From contig NZ_CP021431.1 of NCBI RefSeq assembly GCF_002158905.1, positions 2,977,001 to 3,041,000 of the forward strand: DNA of 64,000 nucleotides, in the 5' to 3' direction. The notes below the pieces were generated by a model, which saw only the letters and a program-made list of their open reading frames with translations, had not been told where the DNA came from and did not search any database. This stretch comes from Yoonia vestfoldensis (GTDB lineage: Bacteria; Pseudomonadota; Alphaproteobacteria; Rhodobacterales; Rhodobacteraceae). Each line of letters starts with the position of its first letter. The stretch's first letter is position 1. A program made the position numbers and the translations under genes. Shown piece after piece: positions 43,875-53,376 of the stretch.

Positions 43875-45089
43875 TCAGCGCTCCTTCAGCTTGACGCCGG
43901 AATTATAGAAATTCATGGCCGATGAAATGATCAGACTGGTGATCAGATAGAAAATCCCCAACAGCAGGATACCTTCCAACTCGCGCCCGGTCTGGTTAAC
44001 GGTGATGCCGCCCAGCGTAGAGCGTGCATCCATATATCCCACGGCCAGCGCCAGCGAGGAATTCTTGGTCAGGTTCAGGAATTGCGAGATCAGCGGTGGA
44101 ATGATGACGCGCAGCGCCTGGGGCAGGATGATCAGCTGCATCGTGCGGTTGGGCTGCATGCCCAGCGCGAACGCCGCCTCTGTCTGGCCTTTCGAGACGG
44201 CCAAGATACCCGAGCGCACGATTTCCGCGATAAAGGCCGATGTATAAAGCGACAGCGCCAGCCAGAGCGCGATCAGCGAATTGCGCACCTGCAAACCGCC
44301 CTGGAAATTGAACCCGCCCAGCACCGGATAATCCAGCGTGATCGGCCGCCCCAGCGCAAAGAACGCCAGCGTGACGGGCAGCACCAACAATGCCAGCGAC
44401 AAAGGCAGCACAGGCAGCTGCGCGCCGGTGTCTTCCTGGCGTTTGCGCGCGACATAGCGCAGCACGAAAATGCCGATGATCGACAGGATAAGGACCGCCA
44501 CCACGATGCCGGACCCTTCGGCCCAGATCGGCCGCGGAATGAACACACCACGGTTGGTGATCGCGACACTATCGGCAAAGAGCATGGCCGCGCCGCCGTC
44601 GTCACGGAAATCGCGCGGCTGCGGGGTCGCTTCGGTCATCACGGCGAAAACGATCAGGATCCAGATCAGCAAGGGCGTGTTGCGCATACATTCGACGTAG
44701 ATCGTCATGACACGCGCGACCAGCCAGTTGCTGGACAGCCGCAGAACGCCCGCGAAAACGCCGATCACGGTGGCCAGGATACAGCCCAGCACCGCCACCA
44801 GCAGCGTGTTCAGAATCCCGACCAAGGCCGCGCGGGCATGCGTGTCCTGCGAATTGAAGGGGATGAGCTGCTGGTTGATATCATAGCCTGCGGTGGACCA
44901 CAGGAAATTGAAACTGATATCCTTGCCCAGAACCGCAAGGTTGGTCACGGTGTTATCAACCAGTTGCGCCAGGAACAGCATGATCATCATGGCGGCGACC
45001 ACCTGGATGGTCAGCGACCTGTAACGCGCATCATAAAGCAACATGCTGATGCGGAATGTTTCGCGCGGTTGATCAGAAATGTCTGCCAT
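43875..45089 (-). CDS. bztB: Acidic amino acid/amide ABC transporter permease
   Basis: 404 residues with the long BztB/AapQ layout. The HisM-like core carries EIVRSGILAVSKGQTEAAFALGM. ATG at 45089 (MADISDQPRETF) is chosen over one at 45146 because the longer form runs back toward the leader hairpin. A hairpin at 45179-45202 separates it from bztA. Confidence 0.92.
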   Translation of the reverse strand: MADISDQPRETFRISMLLYDARYRSLTIQVVAAMMIMLFLAQLVDNTVTNLAVLGKDISFNFLWSTAGYDINQQLIPFNSQDTHARAALVGILNTLLVAVLGCILATVIGVFAGVLRLSSNWLVARVMTIYVECMRNTPLLIWILIVFAVMTEATPQPRDFRDDGGAAMLFADSVAITNRGVFIPRPIWAEGSGIVVAVLILSIIGIFVLRYVARKRQEDTGAQLPVLPLSLALLVLPVTLAFFALGRPITLDYPVLGGFNFQGGLQVRNSLIALWLALSLYTSAFIAEIVRSGILAVSKGQTEAAFALGMQPNRTMQLIILPQALRVIIPPLISQFLNLTKNSSLALAVGYMDARSTLGGITVNQTGRELEGILLLGIFYLITSLIISSAMNFYNSGVKLKER

Positions 45090-45178
45090 GCGCAGTCCTC
45101 TGTCTGGATACGACAACAGGGGAACAAGAAACATCTTGCCCGCCAAAGGTCAGAATATCGGATGGGTGGATGATGAAA

Positions 45179-45202
45179 GGGGCCCGACCAAGGCCGGACC
45201 CC
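45179..45202 (-). terminator. Intercistronic hairpin after bztA
   Basis: On the minus strand GGGGTCCGGC, loop CTTG, GTCGGGCCCC, a 10-bp stem with G-U pairs, then TTTCATC. It starts 13 bases after the bztA stop and should lower expression of bztBCD relative to the binding protein. Confidence 0.75.
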
Positions 45203-45215
45203 AAGCGATCAGCGA

Positions 45216-46235
45216 TTAACGGAACGGGCCGCCATACATCAGGCCGCCTTCGGTCCACTGCGCGTTCAGGCCACGGGCCAGACCGACAGCGGTGGATTCA
45301 CCGATGTTCGCTTCGAAGATTTCGCCATAGTTACCAACGGCGGACAGAACATTCACAGCCCAGTCTGCGTCCAGGCCGATCATCGCGCCCAATTCACCTT
45401 CGGTGCCAAGCAGGCGGTTGACCTCTGGGTTATCGGTGGGTGCTGCGGCCATTTCGGCAACATTCGCCTGGGTCACGCCGTATTCTTCGGCAGCGATCAG
45501 GGCATGGGTTGTCCAGCGAACGATATCGCCCCATGCGTTGTCACCGTGGCGCACTGCGGGGCCCAGGGGTTCTTTGGAAACGACTTCCGGCAGGATCACG
45601 TGGTCACCGGGTGCCTCGAATGTGGCGCGTGTCGCGGCCAGACCGGACACATCGGTGGTGTAGACGTCACAGGCACCGGCCAGATACTGCTGCTGACCTT
45701 CGGCATTGGTGGCGACTGGCACGGGCTCGTAGCTGATACCATTGGCGCGGAAGTAATCGGCCAGGTTCAGTTCGGTGGTGGTGCCGGTCTGGATGCAGAC
45801 GGTTGCGCCATCAAGTTCGGACGCCGAGGACACGCCCAGCGCGCGTGGCACCATGAAGCCCTGACCATCGTAATAGTTGATCGCAGGGAAATCGAGCGCA
45901 AGGTCGGTGTCGCGTGTGAAGGTCCAGGTGGAGTTACGGACCAGCACGTCAACTTCGCCAGCGGCCAGCGCGGTAAAGCGGGTCTGGCTTGTCAGCGGCA
46001 CGAATTCCACGGCCTGCGCGTCACCCAGAACAGCAGCTGCAATCGCGCGGCACAGCGAAACGTCGAAACCTTCCCAGTTGCCGTTCGCATCGGGTGCGGC
46101 GAAACCAGCCAGACCTTCGTTCGATCCGCACTTCAAAGAGCCGCGCGCCTTCACGTCATCAAGCGTCGCTGCCGATGCGATACCGGCGGTCATGCCAGCA
46201 ACGGCCAGCGCGCCGATAAATACGGTTTTTGTCAT
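45216..46235 (-). CDS. bztA: Acidic amino acid/amide ABC transporter substrate-binding protein
   Basis: 339 residues with a Sec signal (MTKTVFIGALAVAGMTAGIASA). The mature start ATLDDVKARGSLKCGSNEGLAGFAAPDANGNWEGFDVSLCRAI is the BztA/AapJ signature. The protein binds glutamate, glutamine, aspartate and asparagine in the periplasm. First gene of bztABCD, with GGAAGAGG upstream of the ATG. The 220-base gap to the atp12 stop (46236-46455) should hold its promoter; I saw no site I would defend. Confidence 0.94.
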   Translation of the reverse strand: MTKTVFIGALAVAGMTAGIASAATLDDVKARGSLKCGSNEGLAGFAAPDANGNWEGFDVSLCRAIAAAVLGDAQAVEFVPLTSQTRFTALAAGEVDVLVRNSTWTFTRDTDLALDFPAINYYDGQGFMVPRALGVSSASELDGATVCIQTGTTTELNLADYFRANGISYEPVPVATNAEGQQQYLAGACDVYTTDVSGLAATRATFEAPGDHVILPEVVSKEPLGPAVRHGDNAWGDIVRWTTHALIAAEEYGVTQANVAEMAAAPTDNPEVNRLLGTEGELGAMIGLDADWAVNVLSAVGNYGEIFEANIGESTAVGLARGLNAQWTEGGLMYGGPFR

Positions 46236-46455
46236 TTTTACCTCTTCCTGAGTTTCCGCCGATTAATTCGGCAGCCAGTTTTTATGCCACCCTTTGCAGG
46301 TGACGACTTTTGCAAAGGCATAGCCCTTGCCCGAGTTTGCCTAGATTGTCCGATGAAACGCCACCCGGTCAAGCGAAACTCGCATCTCGAACGATGCAAA
46401 TGCCCTCAAAACAGGCGATCCACGGGACAAATGCCCAGATCAGCGCCACCTCTGA

Positions 46456-47166
46456 CTATGGCCGCGACAGATGGTAGAATCTCTCTGCATGCAAGAAGGC
46501 GTCGCGCTTGACGGCAGCATTGGCCGCGGCATCATCATCAAGGCCCCATTGGCTGATCTGCCAGTCTTCATCAACGCGCGAGACATCCCAGGCGCGCAGC
46601 CCGTCCAGATGGCCGCGCATCACGGCAAGCGCCAGGATCAGCGAGCCTGACAGGCTGATCAGATCATGCGCTGCGGCCAGCCCGAAATCATCGGTGCGTT
46701 CCAGTTCACGCTGCAAAATCAAAATGCTTTCAGGTGCTTGCGGCACCGGCACGACGCCTTCGCCGATGGCCAGCGTCACCCCAAGATCGCGCGCGGCCCA
46801 GTCCAGCAGCGGGTCCCAGACCTGCCGCTGGCGCAGGACCAATCCATCCGGTGCCGGGGCGCGATAGCACAAAAGATCGCTGCTGCCATATTCCGCCAAA
46901 AGGCCGATCACCTCGGCCCTTTGGATGCGGACCTTGTCGATCGCGGCATTCGCGCTGCGCGTCACCGGCATGGTCCGCGGATCGACCAGACCGGTCTGCG
47001 CATCCCATTCCTGCGCCACCGCCACGGCCAGCGGCAGGGTCGGCACGATCAAGCCCGCCTTGGCGGGGGTTTTGACCGGACGCCCGTCCAAAGTGACGGT
47101 GAATCCCCCCTCGCAAGGCTCTGGCGTGGCAGTTTTCCAGAATCGTTTTGGTTTCCAGTCGCTCAT
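46456..47166 (-). CDS. ATP12 family chaperone
   Basis: 236 residues with the Atp12 pattern: WKPKRFWKTATPEPCEGGFTVTLDGRPVKTPAKAGLIVPT, then AEYGSSDLLCYRAPAPDGLVLRQ and DPLLDWAARDLGV. In mitochondria and alphaproteobacteria Atp12 helps assemble F1-ATPase alpha subunits. Its ATG overlaps the HAD phosphatase stop (ATGA), so it is last in the rarA-crcB-rluC-HAD-atp12 group, a neighbourhood common in Rhodobacteraceae. Confidence 0.93.
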   Translation of the reverse strand: MSDWKPKRFWKTATPEPCEGGFTVTLDGRPVKTPAKAGLIVPTLPLAVAVAQEWDAQTGLVDPRTMPVTRSANAAIDKVRIQRAEVIGLLAEYGSSDLLCYRAPAPDGLVLRQRQVWDPLLDWAARDLGVTLAIGEGVVPVPQAPESILILQRELERTDDFGLAAAHDLISLSGSLILALAVMRGHLDGLRAWDVSRVDEDWQISQWGLDDDAAANAAVKRDAFLHAERFYHLSRP

Positions 47167-47840
47167 GGTCTTGATCCGGTCAATTGGTCGATGGCAGGCA
47201 AAAGATCGGCAAAATCGTCGATCAGCAGATCAGGGCGCAGGCTGTCGGCATCGTGATAGCCCCAGGCCACCCCGATAGTGCGCACACCCGCCGCACGGCC
47301 CATATCCATGTCAAATGTCGTATCACCGATCATCACGGCGGCCCGTGCATCGGTGCCGGTCTCATTCAGCGCGGTCAGGATCATCGAGGGGTTCGGCTTG
47401 GACGGATGATCATCGGCCACCTGTTCGCTGTGGAACATCCCGCGCAGCCCGTGCCGTTCAAGGATCTTGTCGAGACCGCGCCGGGATTTGCCAGTAGCGA
47501 CCGCCAGCAGCGTGTTATCCTGCCCGGCCAATGCATCCAGCGCCGCACGGGCACCGGGGTAAAGCGGGCTGAGCTCGCCTTTTCCATCCGCGCCGCGCAG
47601 GTCCATATAGGCATCCTTATATGCCTGCACCAGACGGGGGTGCCTGTCAGGGGGTTCGTCCGGGCAAAGCCGCGCCATCGCCACATCCAGCGACAGGCCA
47701 ACGATGGACAAAAGCCGCTGGCGGTCGGGCAGCACCAGCGCTTCGGCGGCAAAGGCCGCTGTCATGGCGGCGACGATTTCGGCCTGGCTGTCAACCAGCG
47801 TGCCGTCCACGTCGAAGATCACAAGGCGCAGATCACTCAT
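47163..47840 (-). CDS. HAD-family phosphatase, phosphoglycolate phosphatase-like
   Basis: 225 residues with HAD motif I FDVDGTLVDS (Asp10, Asp12), motif II/III ATGKSRRG and KPNPSM, and motif IV VMIGDTTFDMDMG. The cap insertion is of the Gph type, but the substrate could be another sugar phosphate. The ATG at 47840 overlaps the rluC end by 8 bases. Confidence 0.88.
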   Translation of the reverse strand: MSDLRLVIFDVDGTLVDSQAEIVAAMTAAFAAEALVLPDRQRLLSIVGLSLDVAMARLCPDEPPDRHPRLVQAYKDAYMDLRGADGKGELSPLYPGARAALDALAGQDNTLLAVATGKSRRGLDKILERHGLRGMFHSEQVADDHPSKPNPSMILTALNETGTDARAAVMIGDTTFDMDMGRAAGVRTIGVAWGYHDADSLRPDLLIDDFADLLPAIDQLTGSRP

Positions 47841-48888
47841 CGGGCATGTTGAACGGATCGACGGGGGCGTGGCCGACGACCCAGCCCACAAAATCCCAAG
47901 TGTTTTGCATATGCTCTGGCAGATCGGCGGTCAGATGCAGAATCTTGCCGGTGGCGGGATGTTCGATGGTCAGGCTGCGAGCATGCAAATGCATCTTGCG
48001 GCCAATCTCGCTGCCCATGCTGGCACCCCAGCCATCGCCAAGGTTTTCCTGCCCCGAGCCGCCATATTTGCCATCCCCGATGATCGGATGCCCGATCTCG
48101 GCCATATGCGCGCGCAGCTGATGGGTGCGGCCCGTGATCGGGACCAGCGCGCACCATGCCGCACGGCTGGCCAGCGTATCCATCACCGCATAATCGGATG
48201 TGGCGCGTTTCGCGCCCTCGGTGCTGGCAATCTCATTGGGGTGGACGCAGCGCATCTTTTCATTCTCGCCGCCCTTGCCATGGCCGGGGGCCTTGACCAA
48301 CCCGTATTTGATCGTGCCTGCGCGCGGATGCGGCACACCGGCGACGGCGGCCCAGTAGATCTTGCGCGTTTCGCGATGCTTGAGGTTCTCGGTCAATTGC
48401 TTGGCCATCATCCGGGTGCGCGCCAGCAGCAGCACACCCGATGTGTCACGGTCAAGCCGGTGCACCAGACGCGGCTTTTCGTCATAGCCGAACATCAGCG
48501 CCTCGGCCATGCCATCGACGTGGCGGGTGGTATTGGTGCCGCCCTGCGTCGCCAACCCATGCGGCTTGTTGATCGCGATGATATGATCGTCGCGGTAGAT
48601 CACGCAGGATTGGATCAGCTTGGCATCGGCCTTGGTCACGCCGTGGCGGGCCAGGGTTGCGGCGGCTGCCGCCTCTTCCTCGGTCGGCAAGGGCGGGATG
48701 CGGATTTTCTGGCCGACTTCCAGCCGCGTGCTGGTTTTCACCCGTCCGCCATCGACGCGCAATTCGCCCTTGCGGCACAGCTTTTCGATGCGCCCTTGGG
48801 TCAGATGCGGGAACAGGCGGCGCAGATAGCGGTCCAGCCGCTGATCGCCGTCGTCGGGGCCGATGGTTCTGGTGTGGACACCGCTCAT
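47833..48888 (-). CDS. Ribosomal large subunit pseudouridine synthase (RluC/RluD family)
   Basis: 351 residues: an N-terminal S4 RNA-binding domain (RLDRYLRRLFPHLTQGRIEKLCRKGELRVDG) and the RluA-type catalytic core with HRLDRDTSGVLLLA (catalytic Asp146), then TGRTHQLRAHMAEIGHPIIGD. It isomerises uridines in 23S rRNA; RluC is the most likely member. The start at 48888 overlaps the crcB stop (ATGA). Confidence 0.92.
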   Translation of the reverse strand: MSGVHTRTIGPDDGDQRLDRYLRRLFPHLTQGRIEKLCRKGELRVDGGRVKTSTRLEVGQKIRIPPLPTEEEAAAAATLARHGVTKADAKLIQSCVIYRDDHIIAINKPHGLATQGGTNTTRHVDGMAEALMFGYDEKPRLVHRLDRDTSGVLLLARTRMMAKQLTENLKHRETRKIYWAAVAGVPHPRAGTIKYGLVKAPGHGKGGENEKMRCVHPNEIASTEGAKRATSDYAVMDTLASRAAWCALVPITGRTHQLRAHMAEIGHPIIGDGKYGGSGQENLGDGWGASMGSEIGRKMHLHARSLTIEHPATGKILHLTADLPEHMQNTWDFVGWVVGHAPVDPFNMPDE

Positions 48889-49241
48889 GTCGTCATTCCT
48901 TTGGCAAGCCATAGGCCCAATCCGCAGGCCGCAATTGATAAAACCACCGAGGCCAGCACATAGCCGCCCGCCGCCGTGATGCGCCCCGCCTCGACCAGCC
49001 GCAGCGTATCGAGCGAAAAGGCCGAAAACGTCGTGAACCCGCCCAGCACGCCCGTCATCACGAAAGGCGCCCAGCCCTGCAACCCGCGCGCGGCCAGCAA
49101 CACCCAGACCAGCCCGATGGCCAAAGACCCCGCAACATTGACCGCAAGCGTGCCCAGCGGAAAGGCCACGACCGATCCGACCAGATAGCGCAGCACAGCG
49201 CCAAGCGCGCCCCCAAGAGCGACAGAGATCACAGGTGTCAT
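48885..49241 (-). CDS. crcB: Fluoride ion channel CrcB/Fluc
   Basis: 118 residues with four membrane helices and the motifs GGALGAVLRYLVG, NVAGSLAIG and GFTTFSAFSLDTL, which are diagnostic for Fluc channels that export fluoride passively. ATG at 49241 is selected; the longer frame from 49322 would overlap rarA deeply. No fluoride riboswitch is visible, as expected inside an operon. Confidence 0.95.
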   Translation of the reverse strand: MTPVISVALGGALGAVLRYLVGSVVAFPLGTLAVNVAGSLAIGLVWVLLAARGLQGWAPFVMTGVLGGFTTFSAFSLDTLRLVEAGRITAAGGYVLASVVLSIAACGLGLWLAKGMTT

Positions 49242-49275
49242 CACCGGCCTGCCTTGGCCTGTCGGCGCAGGGATG

Positions 49276-50586
49276 TCAATTCTTGCCCCGCTTGGCGCGC
49301 AATCCGGCAAAGAAATCGACACGCTTCTTGAGTTCGCGTTCGAACCCGCGGTCCACGGGCAGGTAATAAATGCCGCGCTTCATGGTTTCGGGGAAATAGT
49401 TCTGCCCGCTGAACCCATCCTCGGCATCGTGGTCATAGGCATAACCTGCCCCGAACCCCTGTTCCTTCATCAGCTTGGTCGGCGCGTTCAGGATATGCGC
49501 AGGCGGCGGTTCCGACCCCGTCTGCTTCGCCGCCGCCATCGCGGCCTTATAGGCGACATAGGCCGCATTCGATTTCGGGGCGAGCGCCAGATAAGTCACC
49601 GCCTGCGCGAGGGCCAATTCGCCCTCGGGCGATCCCAGCCGTTCATAGGTTTCCCAGCTTTGCAAACACACCGCCTGTGCCTGCGGATCGGCAAGGCCAA
49701 TATCCTCGACCGCCATCCGCGTGATGCGGCGGGCAAGGTAACGCGGGTCTTCGCCCCCTGCCAGCATCCGCGCGAACCAGTAAAGGGCGGCGTCGGGGTC
49801 GGACCCGCGCACGGATTTATGCAGCGCGGAAATCAGGTTGTAATGTTCATCGCCCGATTTGTCGTATTTCGCGGCGCGTTTCATCAGCCGTTTGGTCAGG
49901 TCCTCGCGGGTCAGTTTCGCATCGGTTTTCCACGCCGCTACCTGTTCGATCAGGTTCAGCAGCGCGCGGCCATCGCCATCGGCCATATCCAGCAGCGCCG
50001 CGCGGGCATTGCCGTCCAGCGGCAGGGCGCGGCCCAGTTCCTTTTCGGCACGTTGGGCGAGCAATTCCAGATCGGTCAGCGTCAGGCGGGTCAGGATGAA
50101 CACCTGCGCGCGGCTAAGAAGGGCGGCGTTCAGCTCGAAACTGGGGTTTTCGGTCGTGGCGCCGACCAGCAGGATTGTGCCGTCTTCCATATAGGGCAGA
50201 AAACCATCCTGCTGCGCCTTGTTGAAACGGTGGATTTCATCGACGAAGAGCAATGTGCCCTTGCCGTTCTGGCGGCGCATCTTGGCGGCCTCGAACACTT
50301 TGCGCAATTCCGGCACGCCGGTGAAAATGGCACTGATCTGGACGAAATGCAGATCGGTTTCATCCGCCAACAGCCGCGCGATCGTGGTCTTGCCCACGCC
50401 GGGCGGCCCCCAGAACACCAGCGAGGACAAGGCCCCCGACGCCAGCATCGTGCCCAAGGGCGCATCGGGGCCAAGCACTTGCTGCTGGCCAATCACCTCT
50501 GACAGATGTTTAGGGCGCAACCTATCGGCCAGCGGGCGCGGGCCTGCGGGGGCAGTATTCGGGGCGCTGTCGAACAGGTCGGGCAT
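49276..50586 (-). CDS. rarA: Replication-associated recombination protein A (AAA+ ATPase)
   Basis: 436 residues: DRLRPKHLSEVIGQQQVLG, Walker A GPPGVGKTT (60-68), Walker B LLFVDEIHRF, sensor 1 ATTENPSF and a C-terminal MgsA tetramerisation domain (ALHKSVRGSDPDAALYWFARML). RarA/MgsA acts at stalled replication forks with SSB. It heads the group rarA-crcB-rluC-HAD-atp12; its start is close to the terminator of the ribosomal operon that runs in the same direction. Confidence 0.96.
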   Translation of the reverse strand: MPDLFDSAPNTAPAGPRPLADRLRPKHLSEVIGQQQVLGPDAPLGTMLASGALSSLVFWGPPGVGKTTIARLLADETDLHFVQISAIFTGVPELRKVFEAAKMRRQNGKGTLLFVDEIHRFNKAQQDGFLPYMEDGTILLVGATTENPSFELNAALLSRAQVFILTRLTLTDLELLAQRAEKELGRALPLDGNARAALLDMADGDGRALLNLIEQVAAWKTDAKLTREDLTKRLMKRAAKYDKSGDEHYNLISALHKSVRGSDPDAALYWFARMLAGGEDPRYLARRITRMAVEDIGLADPQAQAVCLQSWETYERLGSPEGELALAQAVTYLALAPKSNAAYVAYKAAMAAAKQTGSEPPPAHILNAPTKLMKEQGFGAGYAYDHDAEDGFSGQNYFPETMKRGIYYLPVDRGFERELKKRVDFFAGLRAKRGKN

Positions 50587-50617
50587 GGGCGGATGATAAG
50601 CCTATCGCGGAAAAGCG

Positions 50618-50644
50618 AAAGCCCCGCCAGACTGGCAGGGCTTT
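50618..50644 (-). terminator. Terminator of the rplO-rplQ operon
   Basis: On the minus strand AAAGCCCTGCCA, loop GTC, TGGCGGGGCTTT with one mismatch, then CGCTTTTCC. It begins 26 bases after the rplQ stop. Confidence 0.85.
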
Positions 50645-50670
50645 GCAAAAATCAGGTCGTGGCGGTGGAA

Positions 50671-51090
50671 TTAATCTTCCAGCGCTTCGAATTCAGCCAG
50701 ACGGGCCTTGTCGGCGGCACCTTTGGCATTCACGTCGCGGTCGACGAATTCGATGATCGCCATCGGCGCCATGTCGCCATAGCGGAAACCAGCCTTCATG
50801 ATGCGGACATAACCGCCCTGACGTTCGGCATAACGTGGGCCGATGATTTCAAACAGCTTGGCTGTGTGGATGTCCTGCTTCAGCTGGGCATCGGCCTGAC
50901 GGCGGGCATGCAGATCGCCGCGCTTGCCAAGGGTGACCAGCTTTTCAACGATGCGGCGCAATTCTTTGGCCTTGGGCAGCGTTGTCTTGATTTGTTCATG
51001 TTCGATCAGGGCCCCGGCCATGTTGGCGAACATCGCCTTACGGTGTTCGTGGGTCCGGTTCAGTTTGCGGTAACCGCTTGCGTGACGCAT
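50671..51090 (-). CDS. rplQ: Ribosomal protein bL17
   Basis: 139 residues beginning [20 protein letters not shown], the L17 signature, followed by [31 protein letters not shown] and [28 protein letters not shown]. Last gene of the ribosomal operon; the 184-base gap to rpoA contains a palindromic element. Confidence 0.98.
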   Translation of the reverse strand: MRHASGYRKLNRTHEHRKAMFANMAGALIEHEQIKTTLPKAKELRRIVEKLVTLGKRGDLHARRQADAQLKQDIHTAKLFEIIGPRYAERQGGYVRIMKAGFRYGDMAPMAIIEFVDRDVNAKGAADKARLAEFEALED

Positions 51091-51176
51091 TTGAAGTCTC
51101 CTAAGGGTTTATACTTTGTCCAACGGTCTGATGCGTGCCAGCCGTATTATTGGGGCAGGATTGCCCAGGGGTCGTC

Positions 51177-51267
51177 CCCACCATGGTGGGCATTTCGGGG
51201 TGACGCGCCCCGGACATGATCCGGGGCCTCATTGGGTTTGCGCGAGGTCCCGGGTCACGCCCGGGAC
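51177..51267. repeat. Composite palindromic (REP-like) element between rpoA and rplQ
   Basis: Three palindromes in a row: CCCACCATGGTGGG (51177-51190), CCCCGGA-catga-TCCGGGG (51208-51226) and GTCCCGGG-tcacg-CCCGGGAC (51247-51267). Linkers include TTTCGGGGTGACGCG and TGGGTTTGCGCGAG. The form is that of dispersed REP-like units in alphaproteobacteria. It sits in the transcribed spacer of an essential operon, so it will fold in the rpoA-rplQ mRNA. Confidence 0.75.
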
Positions 51268-51274
51268 GGGTTGG

Positions 51275-52291
51275 TTAAAACTGGTCTTCGAACTTCTTGG
51301 CCAGATCTTCGATATTGTCCGGCGGCCAATCCTCGACGTCCAAGCCAAGGTGCAGACCCATACCCGACAACACTTCCTTGATTTCGTTCAAGGATTTGCG
51401 GCCAAAGTTCGGGGTGCGCAGCATTTCTGCTTCGGTTTTCTGGATCAGATCGCCGATATAGACGATGTTGTCGTTCTTGAGGCAGTTTGCCGAACGCACC
51501 GACAATTCCAGCTCGTCCACTTTCTTGAGCAACAGCGGGTTGAATTCCAGCCCGTCATCATCAGAACCGGTAGAGGCCGATTCAGGCTCGTCGAAGTTGA
51601 CGAAGATCGACAGCTGGTCCTGCAGGATGCGCGCGGCATAGGCCACAGCATCGTCAGGCGACAGCGACCCGTCGGTTTCGACCTTCATCGTCAGCTTGTC
51701 ATAATCCAGCACCTGACCTTCGCGGGTCGGCTGCACGTCATAGGACACCTTTTTCACCGGCGAATAGATCGCATCGATGGCGATCATGCCGATGGGGGCA
51801 TCTTCTGGCTTGTTCTTGTCAGCGGCAACATAGCCTTTGCCGGTGTTCACGGTCAGTTCCATGTAAAGATCGGCACCATCGTCAAGGTGGCAGATCACAT
51901 GGTCCTTGTTCAGGATCTCGATCCCGGCGGTTTCCGAGATATCGGCGGCGGTCACGACGCCCGGCCCTTTGGCCTGCACGGACAGACGCTTGGGGCCTTC
52001 GACTTCCATACGGATGGCGACGCCCTTGAGGTTCAGCACGATATCAGTGACGTCTTCACGCACGCCCGACACGGACGAAAACTCATGCAGCACGTTGTCG
52101 ATCTGCACGGCGGTGATCGCGGCACCTTGCAGCGACGACATCAGGATGCGGCGCAGCGCGTTGCCAAGTGTCAGACCAAAGCCGCGTTCCAGCGGTTCGG
52201 CGACCATGGTGGCCTGACGCATCGGGTCATTGCCCGGCTTGACGTCCAGCTGCATCGGCTTGATCAGTTCAGCCCAGTTCTTGTGGATCAT
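51275..52291 (-). CDS. rpoA: RNA polymerase subunit alpha
   Basis: 338 residues starting [20 protein letters not shown]. The N-terminal dimerisation domain has [34 protein letters not shown] motifs, and the C-terminal domain has [30 protein letters not shown] and [14 protein letters not shown] for DNA and activator contacts. The ATG at 52291 is chosen over one four codons upstream to match the family start. Confidence 0.98.
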   Translation of the reverse strand: MIHKNWAELIKPMQLDVKPGNDPMRQATMVAEPLERGFGLTLGNALRRILMSSLQGAAITAVQIDNVLHEFSSVSGVREDVTDIVLNLKGVAIRMEVEGPKRLSVQAKGPGVVTAADISETAGIEILNKDHVICHLDDGADLYMELTVNTGKGYVAADKNKPEDAPIGMIAIDAIYSPVKKVSYDVQPTREGQVLDYDKLTMKVETDGSLSPDDAVAYAARILQDQLSIFVNFDEPESASTGSDDDGLEFNPLLLKKVDELELSVRSANCLKNDNIVYIGDLIQKTEAEMLRTPNFGRKSLNEIKEVLSGMGLHLGLDVEDWPPDNIEDLAKKFEDQF

Positions 52292-52404
52292 ATGTCCCTC
52301 CATCCTTGTTTGCCTTCATGTCCAAAAAGGCAAACGCCCGAGGTTTCAAAATGACGGATTGGGGCCGCGCAAAAGATGCACGACCCCAACGCGTTCGAAG
52401 TGGT

Positions 52405-52794
52405 TTAGACGCGGCGGCGCTTTGGCGGGCGGCAGCCGTTATGCGCCATCGGGGTCACATCACGGATCGAGGTGATGTTGAAACCGACAGCCGCCAGCGC
52501 GCGCAGCGCGGATTCACGACCGGAACCGGGGCCTTGCACTTCGACTTCCAGCGTCTTGACGCCGTGGTCCTGTGCTTTCTTGCCCGCATCCTCGGCAGCC
52601 ATCTGGGCGGCGTAAGGCGTGGATTTCCGCGACCCTTTGAAACCCATCGTGCCAGCGGACGACCATGCGATCGCATTGCCCTGCACATCCGAGATCAGGA
52701 TCTTGGTGTTGTTGAACGAAGAATTCACATGAGCAACGCCAGCGGCGATGTTCTTGGAAACCTTCTTTTTGGTGCGTTTGGTATCGCGTGCCAT
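52405..52794 (-). CDS. rpsK: Ribosomal protein uS11
   Basis: 129 residues: [19 protein letters not shown], then [28 protein letters not shown] and the C-terminal [23 protein letters not shown]. All are S11 hallmarks. It follows rpsM by 13 bases. Confidence 0.98.
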   Translation of the reverse strand: MARDTKRTKKKVSKNIAAGVAHVNSSFNNTKILISDVQGNAIAWSSAGTMGFKGSRKSTPYAAQMAAEDAGKKAQDHGVKTLEVEVQGPGSGRESALRALAAVGFNITSIRDVTPMAHNGCRPPKRRRV

Positions 52795-52807
52795 CTGTCA
52801 GGTCCCC

Positions 52808-53176
52808 TTATTTCTTCTTGCCGGCAATGGCCTTTGCAGGGCCCTTGCGAGTGCGCGCATTGGTGTGGGTCCGCTGACCACGCACCGGCAGATTGCGGCG
52901 ATGACGCAGGCCACGGTAGCAGCCAAGGTCCATCAGACGCTTGATGTTCATCTGGGTTTCACGACGCAGGTCACCTTCGACGGTGAGGTTGGCGTCGATG
53001 AATTCGCGGATCGACAGAATCTCGGCATCCGACAGATCGTTGACGCGACGTGTACGCTCGATCTTGGTTGCTTCGCAGATCTGTTCGGCAATGGCTGGGC
53101 CAATACCAGTGATATATGTCAGGGCGATTGGAACCCGCTTTGCAGTCGGGATGTTTACGCCGGCAATACGTGCCAC
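52808..53176 (-). CDS. rpsM: Ribosomal protein uS13 (GTG start)
   Basis: 122 residues beginning [20 protein letters not shown] when read from the GTG at 53176. AAAGGA lies 9 bases upstream. The longer frame reaching an ATG at 53245 would add 23 residues unlike any S13, so the GTG start decides. The C-terminus [18 protein letters not shown] is conserved. It has its own promoter (53334-53362) and a structured leader. Confidence 0.96.
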   Translation of the reverse strand: MARIAGVNIPTAKRVPIALTYITGIGPAIAEQICEATKIERTRRVNDLSDAEILSIREFIDANLTVEGDLRRETQMNIKRLMDLGCYRGLRHRRNLPVRGQRTHTNARTRKGPAKAIAGKKK

Positions 53177-53233
53177 GTGTGGTATTCCTTTTCGTTGCGG
53201 GTCCGTGATGCCAGACCCTTTTTTCACAACGGA

Positions 53234-53258
53234 AGCCCGGACCATCAGGCACCGGGCT
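53234..53258 (-). promoter_or_regulatory. Leader hairpin of rpsM
   Basis: On the minus strand AGCCCGG, an 11-base loop, CCGGGCT form a 7-bp stem within the roughly 150-base leader of rpsM; a second weaker GGGTC/GACCC stem follows nearer the start codon. Possibly a site for autogenous control by a ribosomal protein; no known class was matched. Confidence 0.45.
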
Positions 53259-53333
53259 GCGTCATATCAGGTAAATCGCAAAATGCAGGGTGCGACCCCG
53301 CATCTGCGGATTGATTCCCTTGCGGGATGGCGC

Positions 53334-53362
53334 TGTTTAGGGGGCAACGCCCGCAGCGTCAA
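53334..53362 (-). promoter_or_regulatory. Sigma-70 type promoter of rpsM-rpsK-rpoA-rplQ
   Basis: On the minus strand TTGACG (53362-53357), 17 bases, TAAACA (53339-53334). It lies in the 200-base gap after adk and would start a transcript near 53327. Confidence 0.75.
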
Positions 53363-53376
53363 TAGACCGCAAGCGG

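Noticed and set aside
46236..46300. A sigma-54 promoter before bztA
   Set aside because: TGGCATAAAAACTGGC resembles a -24/-12 site, but the -12 GC is missing at the required spacing.
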